Source: Caldilineaceae bacterium
GTDB taxonomy: Bacteria > Chloroflexota > Anaerolineae > Caldilineales > Caldilineaceae
Length of the DNA: 64,000 nucleotides
NCBI GenBank assembly: GCA_020846635.1
Contig: JADLDO010000005.1
Coordinates: forward strand, 27,051-91,050
Direction of reading: 5' to 3'
In this document: piece after piece, positions 58,127 to 64,000 of the stretch
Position numbering within the stretch: position 1 is the first letter of the stretch
Layout of the letters: each line of letters starts with the position of its first letter
The notes under the pieces: generated by a model
Database searches by the model: none
What the model was told of the DNA's origin: nothing
What the model saw: only the letters and a program-made list of their open reading frames with translations
Program-made: the position numbers and the translations under genes

Positions 58127-58459
58127 CTAACTCCCTAGCAGAATACAGGGGTAGTCGCTGGAGGCCCTCATTTCTTCGATCATGGATTGATTAAACGCGG
58201 CCCCACCGGAAACACGGCTAAGAACATTGAGCGCAGCAGGATCGACCAGGATGAGATCGGGGCGGATGCGCCGCGCGAGCGTATTCATGTTGACGGCTGT
58301 CACGGTTTCTACAAAGTCAACCTTGTCAATCACTCCCTCTTTTACAGCTTGAGGACGATCGCTGTCGGCGGTAATCACAACGTTGATCTCATCATTTTTT
58401 TGCAGTTGCCGCAGCGCCGCGGTTCCTATTTGTCCTGCGCCGATCAGCCAGACACGCAT
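58127..58459 (-). CDS. Small Rossmann-fold NAD(P)-binding protein (TrkA-N-like)
   Basis: From ATG 58459 (GGGAG six bases upstream) the product has 110 residues: MRVWLIGAGQIGTAALRQLQ is a dinucleotide-binding GxGxxG, followed by INVVITADSDRPQAV and DLILVDPAALNVLSRV. Only the first half of a Rossmann domain protein is present, like an isolated TrkA-N/RCK sensor. It lies 31 bases after the DASS carrier stop and 11 before the STAND gene. A transport-regulating role is possible. Confidence 0.7.
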   Translation of the reverse strand: MRVWLIGAGQIGTAALRQLQKNDEINVVITADSDRPQAVKEGVIDKVDFVETVTAVNMNTLARRIRPDLILVDPAALNVLSRVSGGAAFNQSMIEEMRASSDYPCILLGS

Positions 58460-58490
58460 CGCTTCTCCCATTTCTGCCGAGTCACCGGCG

Positions 58491-60131
58491 CTAGATCCAA
58501 CCGAATAGGCTAATGATGTAGAAAAAGAGAAAGACAAAAACGGCAGAGGGCAGCCCCACAATCAATCCTGCCCGCATCATACTTTTGCGATCGACCACGC
58601 CCGTAACCGCCACCATGGTCATGCGTGCCGATGCGCCTGGGAACATATAGGCCAGCGCCACGGCGATGATGGTGGGGATGACAAGCCGGGTTGGGTCGAT
58701 GCCACTGGCTTGGCCTAGTGTAATGAGCACCGGGGCCAGGATTGCGCCGAGGGTCACATTGCTCATCAACTGGGTGAGGGTAAAGCCGACCAATATCAAC
58801 GCGCCGAGAATGACCACATAGGGCAGACCGTATAGGAGGGGGGCTAGCATTTCTGCAAACCAAACGCTGGCGCCGGTCTTGTCGAGCGCATCGCCCATGG
58901 TCAGCCCCGCCCCGATCACGAAGAAGATACCCCAGTTCACACCTTTGAGATCATTCCAGTCGATCACTTCATCGATGGAGAGCAGGGCCACCGCGCCAAT
59001 GGCGACGACGGCGCTGCTCAAGAGGGTCGCGGGTAGATCAAAGAACTTTTCTATCGAAGCGCCGGTGATCCAAAGCGCCACAGAAACCGTCAAAACGGCG
59101 ATGATCTCTCGTTCCGGCCCTTTGAGCGCGCCCAGACGAACCATCTCTTTCGCCGCCGGGTAGGTGTCGATGGTCACTTGTCCGATGGGAAGCGCTCGAA
59201 TCAGCAGAAAGCCGCTGAGCGGGACCAAGACAAGGACAATGGGCACGCCATACTGCATCCAATCGACAAAGCCAAAACCTTTTAGCTGATCCAAAAGGCC
59301 GCTGGCAATGGCGTTTTCGCCACTGCCCATGATCGTCCCCATACCGCCGATGCTGGCACCCATGGCGATGCCCAGCACCAGGACTTCGAGGACACGCGCC
59401 GCTTTCTCTTGGGGCTGAACGCGTTGGGCGATGGTGATGGCGACGGGAATCAAGACAGCGGCGGTCGCGGTGTTGAGAACCCACATGCTCAAGATCGCAG
59501 CGATCCACATCAGCCCCATGAGCAAACGGCCCACGTTGCCGCGGCTGACCACAATCGTATAGAGCGCCATGCGTCGCGTTAAGCCATGCTTACGCAGCGC
59601 TTCGGCCAAAAAGAGGCTGCCCAAAATGAGGAATAGCACCGGCTGACCAAAGGGCGCAAACGCTCCCTGTGCTGTGTCAATGCCCAGCGCGATCTGGCAG
59701 ATGGGAACAAGAAGCGCGGCAATCGGCAGCGGGGCGGGCTCCAACGCCAGGATGCTGCCTGTAAAGACAAAGAGCGCGATGGCTCGCTGCCCTGCCTCCG
59801 AAAGACCAACAGGATCGGGCAGCAAGAGAACGATGCCGGTCAGCCCTAGCACAATCAAGAAACGGCGTAAGTCAAAGACTTTGCGCATCCCTGCCTGCAA
59901 AGGCTGTTGCAGGATGGTGAGCGGGGTTGGGCGCCGCTGCAAACGGCGTTTGCTGGTGAGTGTCCGTTCAGCAGGGTTGGCGACGCGGCCACTGGATTCG
60001 CCCGTCGTGCGGACGGCATTGGCCGCGATGGTAGGTTCTGGTTCCGGCTCTCCGTTCTGGGCGTGGCGCAGCGGTGAGAGGGTGGCGCGCGGGGGCAGAC
60101 TTGATTTTAGACGGGGTCGTTTTAGGGTCAT
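58491..60131 (-). CDS. DASS/SLC13-family sodium:anion symporter
   Basis: The 546-residue protein has a 80-residue basic Pro/Arg/Thr-rich cytoplasmic N-terminus and then about 11 helices. The two inverted-repeat Na+/substrate loops are visible: LNTATAAVLIPVAITIA near residue 225 and MSNVTLGAILAPVLI near 460 (SNxT motifs), as in VcINDY. The substrate is likely a dicarboxylate, sulfate or related anion. The ATG at 60131 overlaps the TPR stop as ATGA. Confidence 0.87.
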   Translation of the reverse strand: MTLKRPRLKSSLPPRATLSPLRHAQNGEPEPEPTIAANAVRTTGESSGRVANPAERTLTSKRRLQRRPTPLTILQQPLQAGMRKVFDLRRFLIVLGLTGIVLLLPDPVGLSEAGQRAIALFVFTGSILALEPAPLPIAALLVPICQIALGIDTAQGAFAPFGQPVLFLILGSLFLAEALRKHGLTRRMALYTIVVSRGNVGRLLMGLMWIAAILSMWVLNTATAAVLIPVAITIAQRVQPQEKAARVLEVLVLGIAMGASIGGMGTIMGSGENAIASGLLDQLKGFGFVDWMQYGVPIVLVLVPLSGFLLIRALPIGQVTIDTYPAAKEMVRLGALKGPEREIIAVLTVSVALWITGASIEKFFDLPATLLSSAVVAIGAVALLSIDEVIDWNDLKGVNWGIFFVIGAGLTMGDALDKTGASVWFAEMLAPLLYGLPYVVILGALILVGFTLTQLMSNVTLGAILAPVLITLGQASGIDPTRLVIPTIIAVALAYMFPGASARMTMVAVTGVVDRKSMMRAGLIVGLPSAVFVFLFFYIISLFGWI

Positions 60132-61279
60132 GGGGGGGCTACGCCAGCCGAAAGATTGCACAGCCGCAGCCCTTCCGATGCCGGCGTAGCCCCGGAATGC
60201 ATTTCCAGCGCCTTACGCAGCCAGGGTTCTGCCTTGTCACATTCGGAGGGCGATTTGTAGATATGCGCCAATCCTGCCGTATAAACCTGTTCGATGCGCG
60301 CTCGATCGCCTAAGATTGCCAATCCCTTTTCCAGATAGGTAGCAGCATCTTCATAGTTGCGGCGAGCATAGTAGGCCATGCCCAAGTGGACGAGCGCGGG
60401 GCCATAGGTCGGGTCGAGGTCCACAGCGCGCCGCAGGATTTCCACCGCGCCGAGTGCATTGCCCGCGTTATACAGCCCGTCGCCCAGCGCGTCGAGCGTG
60501 ACCGGCGCTTCATAGGCTTCAACCGCTTGGCGATAGGCGGCATTGGCTTGCTCGAAATCGAGCAGCCCGACGCGGTATTGACGCCCCTTGCCAACATAGA
60601 GATCAAAGCGATAGGGCGCAGCCGCAATGGCCGCGTCATAGGAAGCAATCGCTGACTCATAGTCGCCCTGAATCTCAAACCAATAGGCCTGGTTGCGCAG
60701 CGCCATGACATTTTTGGGGTCGATCTCAAGGGCTTGGGTCAGATAATCACCCGCCACAAACCAATTGCCCTCATCCGTGTAGATTTCGCCCAGGATGGCA
60801 AGGGTCGTCGCATTCTGGGGATCAAGCTCCTGGGCATCAAAGGCGTAGCGAATCGCTGCCTCATTGTTGCCCTGCCAGTTTTCAATGCGCGCCGCGGCAT
60901 TGAGCGATTCGACATCGCGTGGGGCAAGTTTAATGGCTCGTTGGGCCAACTCATGCGACTTGTCGAAGTCTTGGAGGATCAAATAGAGCGCGGATAAGTC
61001 CGCCAATGGTTTGGGGTTTTCGGGCTCCAAACGCATGACCTGCTCATAGGCGGCGATGGCTCCGTCGATATTGCCCGAACGGTAGGCAATGTCGGCGTCG
61101 GCGAGAAAGGAGACGGCGCTGCGCGTGGGGATGACGGTCGGTTCCGGCAACCCGCCGACAATCCAGGCGGGTTGCTGCTCATAGAGAATAATGCCGAGCA
61201 CAGCCAACAGCATAAAGGGCCAAAAGCGACCCAAGCCGCGCCGCCGTCTTCGTGGTCGATAGGTGCGATCTAGATACAT
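60128..61279 (-). CDS. TPR-repeat protein with N-terminal membrane anchor
   Basis: The 383-residue protein has a basic N-terminus RPRRRRRGLGRF, a membrane helix (about 18-36) and then TPR units covering about 60-350, for example LADADIAYRSGNIDGAIAAYEQVMRLEPENPKPL and ALVHLGMAYYARRNYEDAATYLEKGLAIL. It is a scaffold with no catalytic motif. ATG 61279 is preferred to 61315. It leads the TPR-DASS-Rossmann-STAND set. Confidence 0.82.
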   Translation of the reverse strand: MYLDRTYRPRRRRRGLGRFWPFMLLAVLGIILYEQQPAWIVGGLPEPTVIPTRSAVSFLADADIAYRSGNIDGAIAAYEQVMRLEPENPKPLADLSALYLILQDFDKSHELAQRAIKLAPRDVESLNAAARIENWQGNNEAAIRYAFDAQELDPQNATTLAILGEIYTDEGNWFVAGDYLTQALEIDPKNVMALRNQAYWFEIQGDYESAIASYDAAIAAAPYRFDLYVGKGRQYRVGLLDFEQANAAYRQAVEAYEAPVTLDALGDGLYNAGNALGAVEILRRAVDLDPTYGPALVHLGMAYYARRNYEDAATYLEKGLAILGDRARIEQVYTAGLAHIYKSPSECDKAEPWLRKALEMHSGATPASEGLRLCNLSAGVAPP

Positions 61280-61356
61280 GGTGCTGATTATATCATGGGC
61301 AACGAGGGGAACCAACCCTTATTGGGGCATAATAAATTGCGTACCAGCCCCAGACT

Positions 61357-61384
61357 TTGCGGCTGACTATTCCTGCACTATAAT
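61357..61384 (+). promoter_or_regulatory. Promoter of tRNA-Arg
   Basis: TTGCGG (61357-61362) and TATAAT (61379-61384) are 16 bases apart, and the tRNA begins 24 bases after the -10 box. Confidence 0.7.
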
Positions 61385-61408
61385 AGGTCTGCTACCTCTG
61401 TTATTGTG

Positions 61409-61480
61409 CCCCGGTAGCTCAGTGGATAGAGCACTAGCCTCCGGAGCTAGGTGTCGGGCGTTCGAATCGCCCCCGGGGTA
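61409..61480 (+). tRNA. tRNA-Arg (anticodon CCG)
   Basis: The cloverleaf is complete: acceptor GCCCCGG with CCGGGGT, D-stem GCTC/GAGC, anticodon stem CTAGC/GCTAG with loop CTCCGGA (anticodon CCG, reading CGG), variable GTGTC, and T-arm GGGCG-TTCGAAT-CGCCC. The discriminator is A and CCA is not encoded. An integrase gene follows 75 bases later, so its 3' end is the likely attachment site. Confidence 0.97.
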
Positions 61481-61555
61481 CTAAGCACTATATGTTGGAA
61501 AATCGAGTTGGTAGACCACTGCATCTAGTGCGCAAGCATGGAAGGTGGTCTACTA

Positions 61556-62476
61556 ATGTCGAAAAAGCAGCACAAGTCCCTATCAATCTCCGATACATTT
61601 CGCCTCTTTTATCTCCGTTGCCAAGCTGAACGATTCCAACCTACTACACTTGAGTTTTATCGGTCGATGTTGCAGCCATTCATTCGGTGGTGCGGCACTC
61701 AAGGGGTCACCGAACTGGATGCTGTGACTTCTCACCATATTCGTGGCTATATGGTCGAAAAACAGGTGTTGAATCGTGGCACTGACAAAGAGCGTGTAGC
61801 ATCTGGTAACTATGGTCACACCATAGCACGAGCTTTGAGGGCATTCTTTCGATACTGCGTGGCAGATGAGTTATTAACTGAATCGCCAATGGCAAGCGTC
61901 AAAATGCCACGTAGACCAAAGAAGATTCTCGAAGCCTTTGACACTGCCGATATTAAGCAACTTATACGTGCTTGCAACGATGACAGAGATAAAGCATTAG
62001 TGCATTTCTTGCTGGATACGGGGGTGCGGGCCAGCGAGTGTATTAATATCCGAATAAGTGACGTGGATCAAGATACAAACAGTGTTCGGATCCGTCATGG
62101 CAAGGGCGACAAGGAACGAATCGTCTATTACGGAGCCACAACAGCACGTTACTTAGTTCGCTATTTGCTCCGGCGCGGTGAGGTTCAGCCAAGCCAACCA
62201 TTATGGTACAACCTGCACACTGGCAAGCCATTGACCCGATCGGGACTGTTTCAGTTATTACGCAAAATTGGTAAGGCTGCTAGGGTCAGCCAGTGCAGCG
62301 CACACACTTTTCGGCGCACCTTTGCTCTTAGTTGCTTACGCAACGGAATGGACATATACACGCTTGCGGGGCTGATGGGGCATGAGGATATTATGGTACT
62401 GAGGCAATATCTCGCCATAACGAAACAAGATTTGAGGAATGCTCACAAGCAATTTGGAGTGGTTGACAATCTTTGA
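61556..62476 (+). CDS. Tyrosine recombinase/integrase
   Basis: The 306-residue protein has an N-terminal SAM-like core-binding domain (about 10-110) and a catalytic domain with the full set: R158 (GVRASE), K183 (HGKGDKER), H250-x-x-R253 (AHTFRR), H276 (GHED) and nucleophile Y285 (LRQYLAIT). It is of XerD-like size. The neighbouring tRNA-Arg indicates site-specific integration there. AAGGTGG precedes ATG 61556; an ATG at 61538 is possible. Codon use is less GC-biased than in the chromosome to the left. Confidence 0.92.
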   Translation: MSKKQHKSLSISDTFRLFYLRCQAERFQPTTLEFYRSMLQPFIRWCGTQGVTELDAVTSHHIRGYMVEKQVLNRGTDKERVASGNYGHTIARALRAFFRYCVADELLTESPMASVKMPRRPKKILEAFDTADIKQLIRACNDDRDKALVHFLLDTGVRASECINIRISDVDQDTNSVRIRHGKGDKERIVYYGATTARYLVRYLLRRGEVQPSQPLWYNLHTGKPLTRSGLFQLLRKIGKAARVSQCSAHTFRRTFALSCLRNGMDIYTLAGLMGHEDIMVLRQYLAITKQDLRNAHKQFGVVDNL

Positions 62477-62876
62477 CGCTCAAGCTAGTCCACATAGTGA
62501 ACTCATATCCCGTACTTGCCACTTCCCATTTGAGAGGCTACTGCAATACTGACGCAAAGCTGCGTATATGGCTCTGTAGGGCTTGCTACAGGCATCCAGC
62601 AAGCCCCTGCTGCCTGTCACCTGACCTATTCGCCACTGGGCGGCATACAACCCAACTGACCAAGAAACTGCACCACACCAAACTCCACCCTAGAGAAAAC
62701 TGGTGTGGTGCAGGGTGCGGGGAACTCTATACACCTACCAGTCACACCATGTTGGGTATACACCCCCCAAAGGGGGGGAGGGGGTGTATCCCTACCATGT
62801 TGTGGAATTGTCAATTTGAAAAACGATATATTCTACTATTCATCAGCAGTATCAACGTTGAGCAGTTGCGAAACAA
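62477..62876. other. Intergenic region of the mobile element with long inverted repeats
   Basis: No gene is seen here. CTGCACCACACCA (62668-62680) pairs with TGGTGTGGTGCAG (62701-62713) across a 20-base loop. Farther on, ATACACCCCCC and GGGGGTGTAT lie around an AAAGGGGG core (62758-62790), extended on both sides by imperfectly matching CATG...GGG/CCC...CATG arms. The location between integrase and ATPase suggests a terminator pair, att-like site or replication origin; the two flanking genes converge here. Confidence 0.5.
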
Positions 62877-63872
62877 TTAGGCGAGCTCCTCCTCACTGAT
62901 TAACCCGCCACTATCCTCATACTCAGCCATAGCAGCTTCACCAGCAGTGGTGATAGTCAGTTTTGTATCTTCATTATCGATTTCCAGAGACGAACTGATA
63001 TATTCCTTCTTTAGGAGATAACTCAGTGCTCTTGTACATCGGTTCATGATAGGTTTGGTGCCTTCCTTTGTGTGCTTAGATACAAGCAAGTTCTTGATTT
63101 CTCTCCTTAGTGGCGAATTATCTTGAATAACTGATAAAAATTCGTACCGAAAATCGGTTTCAAGTTCATCATTTGGGACAGGTACCGAACTTGGATCATA
63201 TGGTTCAAGCAACCCATCCTTAACATTCTGGACAAATTTTGCTGCCAAGATGATCGCCTTCTTCTTATTTGGCACGAACTTATTCTTACGAGAGAAGATC
63301 GAGACAATACCCTCCTTGCTTTGTTGAAGAAACAACAAAACAGGACAATCACTTTCAAAGCTACCTGCACCAGAATAGTCAACCTTACCGCGATTTGTAT
63401 GGTGGATTAGGAGACATGCTGCATTACCAAGAGCCTTGCATAGCATTTTTACATTAGCAATAATCCTCGAAATTTGTGGAATGTCATTTTCATTGATAAC
63501 GCCAGTTGCAGTAGCTGTACGGAAGGTATCAATAATGATTAAGTCTGGTAACTGACCAAGTGCCTCATATTTGTGTAAATAGAGAGCCGCAATCTCAGCA
63601 ACCCAATCCCGATCATCTATTTTTACCTTATCAACATCACCGTTTAGATACCGGAAACGATCTTTGAAAACATCCTTTCCAACCTTGAATCTTGCAGCAA
63701 TTCTAAAATACCGGCCATTAACATCGTTGTCAGTTTCAGCCGCGATATAAAGAACAATTCCTGTTGTGGGACGTGTATTCCACTGATCTAAAACTTTTCT
63801 ATTTAGGATTATCGAAGTTGCAATCTCAGCAGCGAGATAGCTCTTACCTGCTCCAGGTTCGGCAAAGAGCAT
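62877..63872 (-). pseudogene. RecA/RepA-like AAA ATPase, apparently 5'-truncated
   Basis: The 331-residue reading is a RepA/AAA_25-type ATPase: Walker A EPGAGKSYLAAEIA at residues 5-18, IVLYIAAETD, Walker B QLPDLIIIDTFRTATAT near 110, IHHTNRGKVDYSGAGSFESD, and a C-terminal helical/winged part. Normal members have 30 or more residues before the P-loop, but here an in-frame TAG lies 14 codons before ATG 63872 and no start with ribosome site gives more. The rest is intact, so either a short functional form or a recent truncation is possible. Codon use is AT-richer than the chromosome. Such ATPases are common in integrated plasmids and phage satellites. Confidence 0.6.
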
Positions 63873-64000
63873 AGTTGTAAATTCCGGTAAAGAAAGCGAC
63901 GCGATTTCGGTCTAAAAATCAGCACTCAAGCCGAGTACACTTCGTGCAGATTATGGTTGCCTGTTCCACGCAGGGAGCAGGATCTCTGACACGAAGGGAC

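Noticed and set aside
62473..62880. 135-residue plus-strand reading after the integrase
   Set aside because: It crosses the strong inverted repeats, has no ribosome site and no recognisable domain.

Overview
The window is GC-rich bacterial chromosome with tightly packed, often ATGA-overlapping genes. The nature of its genes suggests a member of the Chloroflexota (Anaerolineae/Caldilineae/Herpetosiphon-like). The hints are a diterpene cyclase/terpenyl transferase pair of the kind known from Mycobacterium tuberculosis and Herpetosiphon, a perfect CIRCE element before groES-groEL, a UvsE endonuclease, large STAND/TPR proteins, and a GerW-like protein without other sporulation genes. The lineage is an inference from gene content.

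Layout. 1-2.0 kb (minus): phosphoribosyltransferase and erythromycin-esterase-like protein. 2.1-11.3 kb (plus): a cobalamin-riboswitch operon. It holds cobT, two secreted or anchored proteins resembling the two halves of animal transcobalamin/intrinsic factor, an ECF vitamin transporter (S, T, fused AA), and the corrinoid salvage genes pduO-type adenosyltransferase, cobS and cobU. 11.5-18.3 kb (minus): ribokinase-like kinase, oligogalacturonate-lyase-like propeller protein, threonine dehydratase-GNAT-ACT operon, GerW-like protein and an MFS carrier. 18.5-22.5 kb (plus): YfhO-like membrane protein and PLP decarboxylase. 22.5-26.6 kb (minus): Mn/Zn ABC uptake operon whose two permeases carry C-terminal winged-helix domains, preceded by two perfect operator-like palindromes. 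26.8-31.5 kb (minus): MacAB-like ABC efflux system. 32.4-37.2 kb (plus): exported nucleoside hydrolase, then an Rv3377c-like class II diterpene cyclase, an Rv3378c-like terpenyl transferase and a HAD phosphatase, a candidate terpenoid biosynthetic cassette. 37.2-39.9 kb: hybrid histidine kinase. 40.2-53.3 kb: metabolic and repair genes (DapA-like, BtaA-like plus GNAT, TrxR-like flavoprotein lacking CXXC, PckA, divergent GrpE, Nudix/HAD, metallo-hydrolase, UvsE, DUF2071, TolB-like propeller). 53.5-61.3 kb (minus): groES-groEL with CIRCE, STAND-TPR ATPase, small Rossmann protein, DASS transporter and a TPR protein. 61.4-64 kb: tRNA-Arg(CCG) followed at once by a tyrosine integrase and an apparently 5'-truncated AAA ATPase of lower GC, the left end of an integrated element that runs out of the window.

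How the parts fit. The B12 operon forms a complete capture-import-remodelling route with no corrin-ring synthesis: capture by the surface proteins, import through the ECF complex, adenosylation, and lower-ligand attachment by CobT/CobU/CobS. The terpene cassette lacks its own prenyl-diphosphate synthase in this window, so it presumably draws GGPP from elsewhere. Interspersed CCGGAAG/CTTCCGG palindromes sit at several gene ends between 9 and 27 kb and act at least partly as terminators.

The strongest candidates for something undescribed are the transcobalamin-like pair coupled to an ECF transporter, and the terpenyl cassette with its altered transferase motif, nucleoside hydrolase neighbour and a HAD gene that seems to start at CTG.
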